Of a stretch of DNA of 64,000 nucleotides, positions 9,288 through 18,741 are shown piece after piece (within the stretch, counting starts at the first letter, position 1; the number at the start of each line of letters is the position of its first letter). The DNA lies in the NCBI RefSeq assembly GCF_900167975.1, contig NZ_FUZU01000002.1, positions 441,501 through 505,500 on the forward strand. Reading direction: 5' to 3'. A program made the translations under genes and the position numbers. Source of the DNA: Ohtaekwangia koreensis (lineage in GTDB: Bacteria > Bacteroidota > Bacteroidia > Cytophagales > Cyclobacteriaceae). The notes under the pieces are model-generated. The model was not told where the DNA came from. It did not search any database and saw only the letters and a list, made by a program, of their open reading frames with translations.

Positions 9288-11525
9288 TTATTCAACAACA
9301 GCAATCTTCCCGACAACACTTTCTGTTCCATCGGAAGTCGCTGCAAAAACAAGGTATATACCCGTTGCTGCACGCTTGCCGTTGTAATCGCGCACATTCC
9401 AGGTGGCAGTGCCGCCACTGGCTTGCGTTTGCCAGATAAGCTTTCCACTTATATCGGTGATCTTGACTAAAGCATCGGTGGCAAGTCCATTTATACCAAC
9501 GCTTCCATTAAAACTATTTGTAATGGGGTTGGGGAAAATCTTAACGGATTGAAATGAAAAATCACTCTCTGTAGCATCACTTCGGAAAGAGATTATACCC
9601 TTATCCGTAGCAAAAAAAACTTCCCCGGTTTTGTCGTTGATCGCAATATCTTTAATCACATTTGAAAGCAATGGGCTGTTCGCGGTTGTAAAATTATAGA
9701 TCAGCTCTTCGCCTGTAGCATTAAACAGCCAAACACCGCGCTCTGTTCCCATCCACTTCCGGTTGCCACCATCTATAGCAATCGCAGTCACTTTATCATC
9801 GCGCAGCAAAAAGCGACTTTCGTAAATAGGCTTAACAGCTTCTCCCGAGGGTCCGAAAAAATAAGCTACTCCTATATCTGTTCCTACCCACACTAGACCA
9901 TCACGGTCGATAGCTATTGAGCGTACATTTTTACTTGGCAACGCTCCGCTTCCACTTTGGTCCGTTATATACTCGTATCCTTTGCTGGCTTTATCAAACA
10001 CATAAATGCCTCCTCCTTGCGCGGGGTTGGTAACCATCCATATATAGCCTGACAAATCTATAGCCAAATCTACGGGGTAACGTGCTGCAAATATAGGAGC
10101 AGCGAAAGATTCCCACGTATTATCCTCTTTTAGCAGGTGCAGTGAATTAAGTGTGCCATATTCCGTAACCCAAAGTCCTGTTGACGAATTTTCAATAGCA
10201 GTTACATTCGCTGCACCAAGCGTGCTATTGGTTTCATTATATACGATTGATGTTCCGTCTGAATTTATTTTCTCCACACCACGATCAAAAGAAGCATAGT
10301 ATACTGACTCCGATTGCTGACTACTGGCAACATCGGTTATATCTTTGAGCGATGTTTTTCGAGGTGACCAAACTCCATTTACAAATTCATCTACTATACC
10401 AACATTACCAAGTCTTATGAAACCTGAACTATATCCCCCGGGAATATTCCATACAACGCCATCGGCATACGCCAACCGAAAAATATCTGGTTGTGTAGGT
10501 CCATTCGGCAGATAACTTTGAAATGAACCACTATAGTTTGATAACAGTCCATTCACGTTATCACCAATCCAGAACTTGCCGTTCTCTTCCAAAGCGAAAA
10601 GAGGGGCTTCAATTTTTTCGTCTATCACCTCTGTCAAAACATTTGTAGCGTTGATCTTCCAAAGGTTGTCATCAGCCCCTACAAGTAGATCAGATCCCGA
10701 AGCATTTAAAAATGTAAAGATCTCTCCTGATAAATAACCTTCATTTGTCCAATTCCCTGCAGTATAACTGACGATACCTGTTGTATTTATTACAGCGTAA
10801 ACTTTGGAATTAAAACTTGCTATAGCCTGTATAGATCCGCTCAGCATTCCGGTATTGAAACGTTTATAGTTTGCAAAATCCAATAGGTTATCCTGAAGAT
10901 CTCCTGCCAGTATACCTTTTTCTGTAGCGAGAAATATACTGTCATCTTTAAAAGTAACGGCATTAATTTTTAGTGTCTCACCTGTTACACCCAGGTCACG
11001 CCAGGTTTCTTTAACCTCAGCCCGCGAAAGATCAAATACCACTACTCCAAAGTCTGCAGCAAAATATGCGAGCCCATTATTTATAGCGATGTGATTTATT
11101 TTCTTTGAACCGGTAATCGATGCATTCGCCAATGGATCAAGCGACTTGATCACATTATTCTTTATCACATCAATTTTTCCATCGTCATATGCGATCAGGA
11201 GTTGCTCAGTAAGAGCATCGTATTGAATATAGGTTACAGTCGTCCCACTAAGTCCACTCAACTTGGAGTAACTCGTGATGCTATTGTCTTCACGATCGAG
11301 CACCATGATACCATTGGTGGCTGCACCGAAAATATAGTCATCATCGATCGCTATACTTTTAATAGAGTTATAAGAAGTATGCACACGCCACGTGCCTATA
11401 GGAATTTCCTGTGCGTAAGAAGTAACAGTTAAAAGCAGAAGGCTGAAACTTAAAGCCTGAAACGAAAAGCTGAAAGGTTGACGTTGTATAGTGTGTTTGG
11501 AAAAATTTCTGCGGGCAGCAATCAT
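9288..11525 (-). CDS. porZ: PorZ-like type IX secretion protein with T9SS C-terminal domain
   Basis: 745 residues. PorZ is a surface component of the T9SS attachment complex that delivers anionic LPS to the sortase PorU. The N-terminus has an export signal ending near residue 39 (SYAQ). Two seven-bladed two-component-regulator-type propellers follow, with many short W-V/I-G-T blade motifs such as GLVWVGTDIGVAYF. The C-terminal 85 residues form the T9SS sorting-type domain, beginning VKIFPNPI and containing DISGKLI and GIYLV. The ATG overlaps the tdk stop as ATGA (11522-11525). An alternative label is a generic propeller-plus-CTD protein. Confidence 0.85.
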   Translation of the reverse strand: MIAARRNFSKHTIQRQPFSFSFQALSFSLLLLTVTSYAQEIPIGTWRVHTSYNSIKSIAIDDDYIFGAATNGIMVLDREDNSITSYSKLSGLSGTTVTYIQYDALTEQLLIAYDDGKIDVIKNNVIKSLDPLANASITGSKKINHIAINNGLAYFAADFGVVVFDLSRAEVKETWRDLGVTGETLKINAVTFKDDSIFLATEKGILAGDLQDNLLDFANYKRFNTGMLSGSIQAIASFNSKVYAVINTTGIVSYTAGNWTNEGYLSGEIFTFLNASGSDLLVGADDNLWKINATNVLTEVIDEKIEAPLFALEENGKFWIGDNVNGLLSNYSGSFQSYLPNGPTQPDIFRLAYADGVVWNIPGGYSSGFIRLGNVGIVDEFVNGVWSPRKTSLKDITDVASSQQSESVYYASFDRGVEKINSDGTSIVYNETNSTLGAANVTAIENSSTGLWVTEYGTLNSLHLLKEDNTWESFAAPIFAARYPVDLAIDLSGYIWMVTNPAQGGGIYVFDKASKGYEYITDQSGSGALPSKNVRSIAIDRDGLVWVGTDIGVAYFFGPSGEAVKPIYESRFLLRDDKVTAIAIDGGNRKWMGTERGVWLFNATGEELIYNFTTANSPLLSNVIKDIAINDKTGEVFFATDKGIISFRSDATESDFSFQSVKIFPNPITNSFNGSVGINGLATDALVKITDISGKLIWQTQASGGTATWNVRDYNGKRAATGIYLVFAATSDGTESVVGKIAVVE

Positions 11526-12127
11526 AAATCTGTCTTCTTCCTTTTTTTCATTCCTTCCATAAATGATTGACGATTACGTGCTTCATATTCCTTGCGCTCA
11601 CCTAGCATCACTTGTTGTTCACTTGCTGTAAGTCTGAATGAGAACGAAGCAAGCTCACCGGTTTGTGCGCAGATCGCATGAACTTTTGTAACAAACTCAG
11701 CAACAGCAAGCAGGTTCGGCATCGGTCCAAAAGGTTTACCTTCGTAGTCCATATCGAGGCCGGCTACAATCACGCGCTTTCCACCGTTGGCCAACGTATT
11801 GCATACTTCAATTATAGCGTCATCAAAGAATTGTGCTTCATCAATTCCCACTACTTCACAATCTCCGGCCAGCAGTAAAATATCGCTGGCAAAGTTTACC
11901 GGTGTAGACCGGATAGAGTTGGCGTTGTGCGATACAATTTGCTCGTGGTGATAACGTTTATCGATAACGGGTTTAAAGATCTCAACTTTCTGGCGCGCAA
12001 TAATGGCACGATTTAATCTGCGGATAAGCTCTTCCGTCTTCCCGGAAAACATACAGCCGGCAATAACTTCGATCCATCCAACACGTCCGTGTTCACGCCT
12101 GCTCCCTAAATGTGGTTCTATAAACAT
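11522..12127 (-). CDS. tdk: thymidine kinase, type II
   Basis: 201 residues; phosphorylates thymidine in nucleotide salvage. The P-loop GCMFSGKT is at residues 24-31, and the catalytic Glu97 sits in GIDEAQFFDD. The lasso and C-terminal RKEYEAR region are recognisable. The four-cysteine zinc site usual in the family is mostly lost: Cys153 remains, but the positions equivalent to the other ligands are Thr156, Asn185 and Ser188. Similar losses occur, to my recollection, in other Bacteroidota. First gene of a tdk-porZ-recO cluster, with a 4-nt ATGA overlap into porZ. Confidence 0.93.
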   Translation of the reverse strand: MFIEPHLGSRREHGRVGWIEVIAGCMFSGKTEELIRRLNRAIIARQKVEIFKPVIDKRYHHEQIVSHNANSIRSTPVNFASDILLLAGDCEVVGIDEAQFFDDAIIEVCNTLANGGKRVIVAGLDMDYEGKPFGPMPNLLAVAEFVTKVHAICAQTGELASFSFRLTASEQQVMLGERKEYEARNRQSFMEGMKKRKKTDL

Positions 12128-12202
12128 TCGTTAAAATTAAGCATAGACATGAAATAAAAATACGCGTTGCGGATGGAAGCACCATTCAGTTTTGTCTCGC
12201 CA

Positions 12203-12257
12203 AATGTCTATCCATCTCAAAACTAATGTCTAAAGTCTGTGGCCTGACTAAATGTCT
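12203..12257. repeat. three AATGTCT direct repeats in an intergenic region
   Basis: AATGTCT occurs at 12203-12209, 12225-12231 and 12251-12257, at steps of 22 and 26 nt. They lie between divergent tdk and the 356-residue gene, in the 182-nt gap that must contain both promoters. They could be operator sites or chance. Confidence 0.35.
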
Positions 12258-12309
12258 CGAAGCAAATTAATATCTTTAAGGCCGTTAATATCATAATCGT
12301 ATATAAAGC

Positions 12310-13380
12310 ATGGACGAAAAGATAAGTCTCGAAGCAATTGCCCTCTATGGAGATTCGTACGCGGAAAGTGTGTTGAGAGGATTTTTCTCTTCGAAAGATA
12401 AGATCAGTGGTCCCGAAATTCTCAGTCTTTGTAATGTACAACAGGTGAATCTTTTTGTGATCCGCGAGCTTTTTCGCGCGTGGAAAGAAGAAACCAAAAA
12501 GTTAAAGAGTCCATATTTCAATTATGACAATCCGGAAGTAAAAGAGTCGCTCGAAGACCTGATGGGTGTTCTCTCCAAAAATATTTCAATCGATCGGGCA
12601 CATTTTGCTCCCTTGCTCAAGAAAGCGTCCAGCCACGCATTAATGGTTATTTTTGATCCGTACGATTTCTTTTCGATGATCGTTACGGGAAAAAATAATA
12701 AGCTTGAAGTAGAACCCTTCCGGGAAGAAATAAAATATCTCAAGGTAAATAAAGCTCCATTGGACCGGATGCTTCAAAAACTGGAGGAGAAAGGAGTTAA
12801 AGAACTTTCGGGTAATGAAGCCTTTGCTATACTTGATCAAATTCTGGAAGAAGTAAACTTTACTCCGGAAGATGTTGAAGACTATATTGAAAAGTTTTCA
12901 GCAGTGGTACCGCTGGATCCGGCAAGGTTCTTCGTAACGAAATATGTTGAGCCTGAATACAAAGCGCCTGTACAAAGCAGCAGACCTGTGGAAGTGGAAA
13001 CTCCAAAGGTTGTAACATCGCCTCCTCCTCAACCTGTTCAACAACCAAGACAAGCACAGAATACTCCACGCGTTCAACAAAGCGGAGGCTCGAGCCTCAA
13101 CGATCGGTTAGGTCGTGAGTCCAAGCCTATGCTGGCGGGTAACTTTAATAAGATCATCAAGATCAAAGACAGCCTCACTATAAATCAAAAGTTTATGTTC
13201 ACCAAGGTGCTTTTCCATGGTGACTTTGAATTGTTCAGCAAGGCTATCGATCGACTCGATCAACTGAACAACCTGAACGCGGCATTAAACTATATAGATG
13301 AGGAGTACGCTTCGACCTGGGATCGTGACAGCGAAGAGTTTCATGAATTTATGGAACTGGTGGAGAAAAGATTCTCGTAG
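12310..13380 (+). CDS. conserved protein of unknown function
   Basis: 356 residues, no signal peptide or TM segment, so cytoplasmic. Residues 1-215 are predicted by eye to be mostly helical and charged. Residues about 218-262 form a Pro/Gln/Val-rich linker. The C-terminal 95 residues, with the INQKFMFTKVLFHGDFELF sequence and a Trp-Asp-Arg-containing tail, look like a separate domain. I recall this C-terminal pattern in other Bacteroidota hypothetical proteins but know no function. A weak promoter box (TATCTTTA, 12271-12278) precedes it. It is divergent from tdk. Confidence 0.75.
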   Translation: MDEKISLEAIALYGDSYAESVLRGFFSSKDKISGPEILSLCNVQQVNLFVIRELFRAWKEETKKLKSPYFNYDNPEVKESLEDLMGVLSKNISIDRAHFAPLLKKASSHALMVIFDPYDFFSMIVTGKNNKLEVEPFREEIKYLKVNKAPLDRMLQKLEEKGVKELSGNEAFAILDQILEEVNFTPEDVEDYIEKFSAVVPLDPARFFVTKYVEPEYKAPVQSSRPVEVETPKVVTSPPPQPVQQPRQAQNTPRVQQSGGSSLNDRLGRESKPMLAGNFNKIIKIKDSLTINQKFMFTKVLFHGDFELFSKAIDRLDQLNNLNAALNYIDEEYASTWDRDSEEFHEFMELVEKRFS

Positions 13381-13401
13381 TCCGAGTGTTTTATACCACG
13401 G

Positions 13402-13908
13402 TCAGGCTACACGTATTCGAACGATACCTTTCTGAGAATCAATCTTTAACTCGAAAAATTTTGTGATGAATGTGCTGAGGCGAAGGCCAGCCATTTGCGG
13501 CGTATAGTCTTCCGGATAGAACACCGTAAGCTCCAGTATAGCACGAATGAATTGTTCGTGACGGCAAAACTCCCGAACCCATTGGCGATAGGTAGCAGAC
13601 CAATCTTCGCTATACTTTTCCATCGGGTCGCGGCCATCGAAGATAAACTCCAATTGGTTATCGCTATAGTTCTTGTAGCGGTATACTCCCGCCAGGTTCT
13701 CGTAAAATTCGTGCAGATGAGAATGATCCGTTCCGGTATGTTGCTTGATACGCTCAGCAGCTTCGTCCATCAGGCCAAGAGCATTAAAACGGAGCAGGTA
13801 TTCTACTTTCACATAGTCCACCAGGTACTGCAACAGCGAATTTTCAAGAGAATGCTGTGCCTCTTTCAGAACATAGTTTTTATCGCGTGGGAAAAACTTA
13901 CGAAGCAC
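13402..13908 (-). CDS. cytoplasmic protein of unknown function
   Basis: 168 residues from a GTG start at 13908. An in-frame TAA lies just upstream, and a perfect TACCTTTG promoter box ends 26 nt before the GTG, so this start is well supported. The protein is rich in aromatic and charged residues, helical in appearance, with no signal or TM segment and no motif I can name. It converges with the 356-residue gene with a 21-nt gap. Confidence 0.7.
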   Translation of the reverse strand: MLRKFFPRDKNYVLKEAQHSLENSLLQYLVDYVKVEYLLRFNALGLMDEAAERIKQHTGTDHSHLHEFYENLAGVYRYKNYSDNQLEFIFDGRDPMEKYSEDWSATYRQWVREFCRHEQFIRAILELTVFYPEDYTPQMAGLRLSTFITKFFELKIDSQKGIVRIRVA

Positions 13909-13934
13909 CGAGTCTGTGTTTTAAGATTTATACT

Positions 13935-13942
13935 CAAAGGTA
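13935..13942 (-). promoter_or_regulatory. -7 box for the 168-residue protein gene
   Basis: Minus-strand TACCTTTG, an exact TAnnTTTG match, 26 nt before the GTG start it supports. No -33 partner is clear. Confidence 0.55.
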
Positions 13943-13997
13943 AGAAAAACAGATGAGCCCGCGATTGCAGGTTGATAGTTTTTCATCAACAAAAATT

Positions 13998-15578
13998 TTA
14001 AAACTGATCTGCACTGGCCGACTCACATGATTTTTTATACGGATCTGGTACACTGCAATCCAACATAGAACCTACAGGGATGGATGGGTATATTTCTTCC
14101 AGTGTTTTGATCTCATTCATGAAGATCCGTCTGCTGATCTGGTGACGGTTCAATTTGCGCGGACTATCCAAACCGGCCGCTGCCAACAACTCTACAAAGC
14201 TTTCTATAGTATACTTGTGAAAGTTTGCAACCCTTACTTTTTTATCATCGATGTCGAGACCTGCGGCAAGCTCAGGGTCTTGTGTTGCAACACCTGTAGG
14301 GCACGTGTTCTTATTACACTCCAACGCCTGAATACATCCAATCGCCATCATCATGGCACGTGCGCTGTTACACATATCTGCCCCCAATGCTACAGCACGA
14401 ATCATGTGAAAACCTGACAATATTTTTCCGGAGGCGATAATTTTAATGTGGTTCCGGATATTGAAGCCTTTCAACATGTTATCTACAAATGCAAGGCCTT
14501 CGAGTAAAGGCATTCCAACAAAGTTCGAGAACTCAGGAGGAGCTGCACCTGTACCGCCTTCACCTCCATCTACCGTAATAAAATCAGGGTATATATCTAA
14601 CTCTACCATGGCTTTGCAAACGGAAATGAATTCGCTTTTGCGACCAATGCAAAGTTTAAAGCCAACCGGTTTGCCATCGGACAGTTCGCGTAGTTGATTT
14701 ATGAAAAGGATCATTTCGCGCGGTGTCTTGAAGGCACTGTGAAAGGGTGGCGAGAAAACCGTAGTGCCCGCTTTTACAAGTCGAATTGCAGCAACTTCAG
14801 GTGTATTTTTTTTTGCGGGAAGTATACCACCGTGTCCGGGCTTAGCACCTTGCGAAAGTTTCAATTCAATCATTTTCACTTCGGGCCGTAATGCATTTTT
14901 TCTAAAACCATCCGGACTAAAGTTTCCGCCTTCATCGCGTGCTCCAAAATAACCTGTACCAATCTGCCAGATCAGATCACCACCATTATTAGTATGATGA
15001 TGACTGATACCACCTTCACCCGTGTTGTGTGCAAAGCCTCCGATTTTCGCACCAGCATTCAAAGCCTGCACGGCATTGCTGCTCAGAGAACCGAAACTCA
15101 TCGCAGATATATTTAATACACTTGCCGAGTAAGGTTGCTTGCAATCTTTATTTCCAACTACAACCCTGGGGCTATGCTCCATCTTATGAAAGTCAAGTGG
15201 AACAATGGAGTGACTCATCCATTCGTACCCTTCCGCATAGACGTTGAGTTGTGTACCAAATGGAGTGGTGTCTACTTGCTTTTTAGCACGCTGATAAATT
15301 ACAGAGCGATCGTTTCGATTTATCGGTGCCCCATCCGTATCGGATTCAACAAAGTATTGCTGAATCTTCGGACGCATGTCTTCAAAAACATAACGAAGTC
15401 TTCCTAACACTGGAAAATTTCGCTTGATGGATTGCTTCTTCTGAACCATATCATGAACGCCCATGCTGATGATGGGGGCAATCAGTAAAAATCCAAAAAG
15501 AGCTGGCCACCAGAACCATGCCCACAGCACAAGCAGCATCGTTACAACAACGCTGCTAACAATGAATATCTTTCTCAT
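13998..15578 (-). CDS. FMN-binding glutamate synthase family protein
   Basis: 526 residues. The N-terminus has one or two hydrophobic segments (about 5-45), and the rest is a GltS FMN-binding (GltB central-domain-like) TIM barrel. Visible landmarks are SAMSFGSLS, TGEGGISHHH, GAKPGHGGILPA, TVDGGEGGTGAAP, and the iron-sulfur cysteines in CIQALECNKNTC. It lacks the glutaminase domain, so it is not a complete glutamate synthase; stand-alone members have no agreed substrate. It has its own promoter box 17 nt before the ATG. Confidence 0.88.
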   Translation of the reverse strand: MRKIFIVSSVVVTMLLVLWAWFWWPALFGFLLIAPIISMGVHDMVQKKQSIKRNFPVLGRLRYVFEDMRPKIQQYFVESDTDGAPINRNDRSVIYQRAKKQVDTTPFGTQLNVYAEGYEWMSHSIVPLDFHKMEHSPRVVVGNKDCKQPYSASVLNISAMSFGSLSSNAVQALNAGAKIGGFAHNTGEGGISHHHTNNGGDLIWQIGTGYFGARDEGGNFSPDGFRKNALRPEVKMIELKLSQGAKPGHGGILPAKKNTPEVAAIRLVKAGTTVFSPPFHSAFKTPREMILFINQLRELSDGKPVGFKLCIGRKSEFISVCKAMVELDIYPDFITVDGGEGGTGAAPPEFSNFVGMPLLEGLAFVDNMLKGFNIRNHIKIIASGKILSGFHMIRAVALGADMCNSARAMMMAIGCIQALECNKNTCPTGVATQDPELAAGLDIDDKKVRVANFHKYTIESFVELLAAAGLDSPRKLNRHQISRRIFMNEIKTLEEIYPSIPVGSMLDCSVPDPYKKSCESASADQF

Positions 15579-15595
15579 ATAGTATGGATGAAAAT

Positions 15596-15603
15596 CAAAT
15601 ATA
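15596..15603 (-). promoter_or_regulatory. -7 box for the FMN glutamate synthase-like gene
   Basis: Minus-strand TATATTTG, an exact TAnnTTTG match, ending 17 nt before the ATG. No obvious -33 element. Confidence 0.52.
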
Positions 15604-15701
15604 GTAACTCTGTAAATTCAGTTTTAAACCTGATGATTTGCCATCGGTTTTTAATTCAAGAGGGGATTTTTTATTCTACATATATAGTGAAGAACAAAAC
15701 G

Positions 15702-16733
15702 CTAGTCAAATAACCCACCGCGTTTACTTAAGGGGGGCACAACCTTCAGATGCTTGTATGCAAGTTCGGTCGCTTCTCTTCCGCGGGATGTTCGTTTAAT
15801 ATAGCCTTCCTGTATCAGGAAAGGTTCGTATACTTCTTCAATGGTCTCGCTTTCCTCACCCACAGCGGTTGCAATGGTGGTAAGTCCGACAGGCCCGCCT
15901 TTGAATTTTTCAATGATAGTAAGGAGTATACGATTATCCATATCGTCTAAACCATTCTCATCTACATCCAACGCCTTGAGTGCCATTTGCGCTATAGCTT
16001 TTGTGATTGTTCCGTTGCCTTTGATCTGGGCAAAGTCGCGCGTTCTTCTCAGTAGGTTGTTGGAGATACGCGGTGTTCCTCTGCTTCTGCGAGCAATCTC
16101 AAAAGCTGCATCAGATTCAATCGGTGTATTTAATATAGCCGATGAGCGATTAACAATTTTTGTAAGCAACGTAGAATCATAATACTCTAACCGCGCATTT
16201 ATACCGAAGCGCGCACGAAGAGGCGATGTAAGTAAACCTGCACGCGTAGTGGCTCCGATCAGTGTAAACGGATTCAACCCTATTTGTACTGACCGCGCAT
16301 TAGGACCCGAGTCTAGCATGATATCAATGCGAAAATCTTCCATCGCAGAATACAGATACTCTTCTACGATAGGATTGAGGCGGTGGATCTCGTCAATAAA
16401 CAAAACATCGTGCGGCTCCAGGTTTGTAAGTAGTCCGGCAAGATCACTGGGTTTATCCAGCACCGGACCAGACGTTATCTTGATGCTTGTCTGAAGTTCA
16501 TTCGCGATAATACTAGATAGTGTAGTCTTCCCTAATCCCGGAGGGCCATGAAGCAACACGTGATCCAACGGCTCACTCCTTTGCTTTGCTGCCTGCACGA
16601 AAATTTTAATATTGTCTACTACTTTTTGTTGTCCCGTGAAATCTTCAAATGAAAGTGGACGAAGAGCCTTCTCTATTTCCTTCTCTACTGAATTCTGGCC
16701 TTCGTTATCACTTTTCAGGTAATCTTCTCGCAT
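15702..16733 (-). CDS. ruvB: Holliday junction branch migration helicase RuvB
   Basis: 343 residues. RuvB is the hexameric AAA+ motor that drives Holliday-junction branch migration with RuvA. The Walker A motif GPPGLGKTT, Walker B with DEIHRL, sensor and arginine-finger region (GATTRAGLL), and the winged-helix C-terminus ending in the [10 protein letters not shown] segment are all present. Length and domain order are normal. ruvA and ruvC are not in the window, so the genes are not clustered here. Confidence 0.96.
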   Translation of the reverse strand: MREDYLKSDNEGQNSVEKEIEKALRPLSFEDFTGQQKVVDNIKIFVQAAKQRSEPLDHVLLHGPPGLGKTTLSSIIANELQTSIKITSGPVLDKPSDLAGLLTNLEPHDVLFIDEIHRLNPIVEEYLYSAMEDFRIDIMLDSGPNARSVQIGLNPFTLIGATTRAGLLTSPLRARFGINARLEYYDSTLLTKIVNRSSAILNTPIESDAAFEIARRSRGTPRISNNLLRRTRDFAQIKGNGTITKAIAQMALKALDVDENGLDDMDNRILLTIIEKFKGGPVGLTTIATAVGEESETIEEVYEPFLIQEGYIKRTSRGREATELAYKHLKVVPPLSKRGGLFD

Positions 16734-16786
16734 GGTATATGAGTCGTTATCGGGCTGTTCTGTCCGTCAATCCTTGGAGGTGTAAA

Positions 16787-16822
16787 GGTCATAAAAAAAC
16801 TATTGAAATGACTAATATGACC
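16787..16822. repeat. 7-bp inverted repeat upstream of apbE
   Basis: GGTCATA (16787-16793) and TATGACC (16816-16822) are perfect inverted arms separated by 22 nt, between divergent ruvB and apbE. It might be an operator; no further support. Confidence 0.25.
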
Positions 16823-16921
16823 AGAAGACATTGAGCGTGTAACATGAAATATCCACATAAATCGGCGATGATGCATGAGCAACGTTGTTGCATTTACATT
16901 TTTACGATAACTTGCGCCTGA

Positions 16922-17926
16922 TTGAGCACGCCCCAACTATTATTGACTATCATTTTAAGCTTCTGGCAAACGCAGAAGCCTGTTGATGCTATTCATGTGG
17001 AAGGGTATACCATGGGCACAACGTATCACATCACCTACTTTGACGATCAAACCCGAAATTTTAAAACTTCCGTTGATTCACTTTTACAAAAAGTAAATCA
17101 TTCTATAAATACATATGATCCTGCCTCAGAGGTGTCGCGCTTCAATACCAGCAAGCGAGGAATTGCTTTTGAACTATCTCATCTTCGAATTATTATAAAA
17201 AAATCGCAGGAAGTATATAAAGCTTCAAATGGAGCGTTCGATCCAACCGTAATGCCTTTAGTAAATGCCTGGGGATTTGGACCTGGAAAAAACCTGACCA
17301 TGAATAAGGCGCGGATCGATTCTCTTAAATCTTTTATCGGTTTCGAAAAAATTCGTATTACTTCCGATAGCCTTATAAAACTCGATCCGCGGGTTCAACT
17401 TGACTTTGGGGGAATCGGACAAGGCTATGGAGCAGATGTGATCGCTTCATTCTTGCAATCAAAAGGAATTAAAAATCTATTGATTGAGTTAGGAGGAGAA
17501 GGTATAGCGATGGGCAAAAATATACAGAAAGATAAAAACTGGACGATCGGTATACTTGATCCTAACTCGACACGCGACAATCAATTCTTTAAAGCGTACG
17601 CTGAAGTAAAGGATCAGGCATATACTACAGCGGGAAATTATTTTAACTATCGTGAAATCAACGGAAAAAAATATTCACACACGATCGACCCGACCTCAGG
17701 TTATCCGTCAGATTTACCTTTATTAAGTGCCTCTGTATTTGCAAAAGATTGTACTGCCGCAGATGCATGGGACACTGCCTTTATGGTAATGGGACATACC
17801 AAAAGCATTAAATTTTTAAAGCAACATCGAGATCTGAATGCGATCCTGATGTATACTTCACACACTGGCCCTATAGAAATATTTAGTACACCGGGTATAA
17901 AAGACCAGGTTACATTAGAACGCTGA
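16922..17926 (+). CDS. apbE: FAD:protein FMN transferase (ApbE)
   Basis: Attaches FMN covalently to threonine of flavoproteins such as NqrB, NqrC or RnfG, acting outside the cytoplasmic membrane. 334 residues from a TTG at 16922: an in-frame stop lies directly before it and the next ATG (residue 31) would cut into the domain. The N-terminus is hydrophobic and fits an export signal. Motifs include the early GTTYHITYF strand, the LDFGGIGQGYGAD motif, LIELGGEG, TTAGNYF, and SHTIDPTSG with the metal-binding region near DAWDTAFMVMG. The next gene begins 13 nt downstream. Confidence 0.92.
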   Translation: MSTPQLLLTIILSFWQTQKPVDAIHVEGYTMGTTYHITYFDDQTRNFKTSVDSLLQKVNHSINTYDPASEVSRFNTSKRGIAFELSHLRIIIKKSQEVYKASNGAFDPTVMPLVNAWGFGPGKNLTMNKARIDSLKSFIGFEKIRITSDSLIKLDPRVQLDFGGIGQGYGADVIASFLQSKGIKNLLIELGGEGIAMGKNIQKDKNWTIGILDPNSTRDNQFFKAYAEVKDQAYTTAGNYFNYREINGKKYSHTIDPTSGYPSDLPLLSASVFAKDCTAADAWDTAFMVMGHTKSIKFLKQHRDLNAILMYTSHTGPIEIFSTPGIKDQVTLER

Positions 17927-17939
17927 ATCAATAACCTCC

Positions 17940-18716
17940 ATGACGCTTAAATTACTCGTACTGTTTTTCACACCACTTCTCTCTGGCTTGCTTATTTACC
18001 TTGTTCCCAAAAGCAGGTCAACAAACTTCAAATTACTACTGGTGTTTGCGGGTGCATATCTGTTTGCGATAACCGTTATACATATTCTCCCCGAATTATA
18101 CCATCAGCCCATAGGCAAAGAATGGATCGGCCTTTTTGTTTTAGCTGGATTCTTTTTGCAACAGCTGCTGGAGTATTTTACATCCGGTGTAGAGCACGGA
18201 CATATTCACACGCACGATCATCATCATGATCACTCTCATCATCATCACTCGCATGATCAAACACAAAAATCAGTTTCAGCGATTGTATTATTGGTAGCAT
18301 TATGTATTCATGCGTTCCTTGAAGGTGGTATGTTGGCAGAACCGTCTTACATGGGACAACACTATGATATCAATGCTATACTTCTCGGTATCGCTCTTCA
18401 TCGTGCACCAGCAGCGTTTGCGCTAATGACTGTATTAGCTTTTCAACTTGGTTCACGACAAAAAGCGCTGCCCTACTTAATTGGTTTTTCATTTGCAGCA
18501 CCGATTGGCTTGCTGATCAGCAGTTCTCTTGCCGATGCACATATACTGACAGAAGAAGGTCTCATTCTTTTATATGCCCTTGTATGCGGAAATTTTCTTC
18601 ATATTTCTACCACTATAGTTTTCGAAAGCAGCCCTGATCATCGCTTCAATGCTAAAAAAATGGCGGTCGCAGTTTTTGGAGCGCTCGTGGCGGTGGCCGT
18701 TGAGTATATAGTTTAG
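17940..18716 (+). CDS. ZIP-family metal transporter
   Basis: 258 residues with about eight TM segments, the ZIP topology for import of zinc, iron or similar cations. TM3-TM4 are separated by a cytoplasmic His-rich loop (residues about 85-106) holding 13 His in roughly 21 residues, a known metal-binding feature of ZIP proteins. The TM4/TM5 metal-binding motifs are visible as ALCIHAFLEGGM and ALHRAPAAFAL. Metal specificity is not predictable. It starts 13 nt after apbE, so the two are probably cotranscribed. Confidence 0.88.
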   Translation: MTLKLLVLFFTPLLSGLLIYLVPKSRSTNFKLLLVFAGAYLFAITVIHILPELYHQPIGKEWIGLFVLAGFFLQQLLEYFTSGVEHGHIHTHDHHHDHSHHHHSHDQTQKSVSAIVLLVALCIHAFLEGGMLAEPSYMGQHYDINAILLGIALHRAPAAFALMTVLAFQLGSRQKALPYLIGFSFAAPIGLLISSSLADAHILTEEGLILLYALVCGNFLHISTTIVFESSPDHRFNAKKMAVAVFGALVAVAVEYIV

Positions 18717-18741
18717 GTGTTTACTTCACTATATTTATTGC

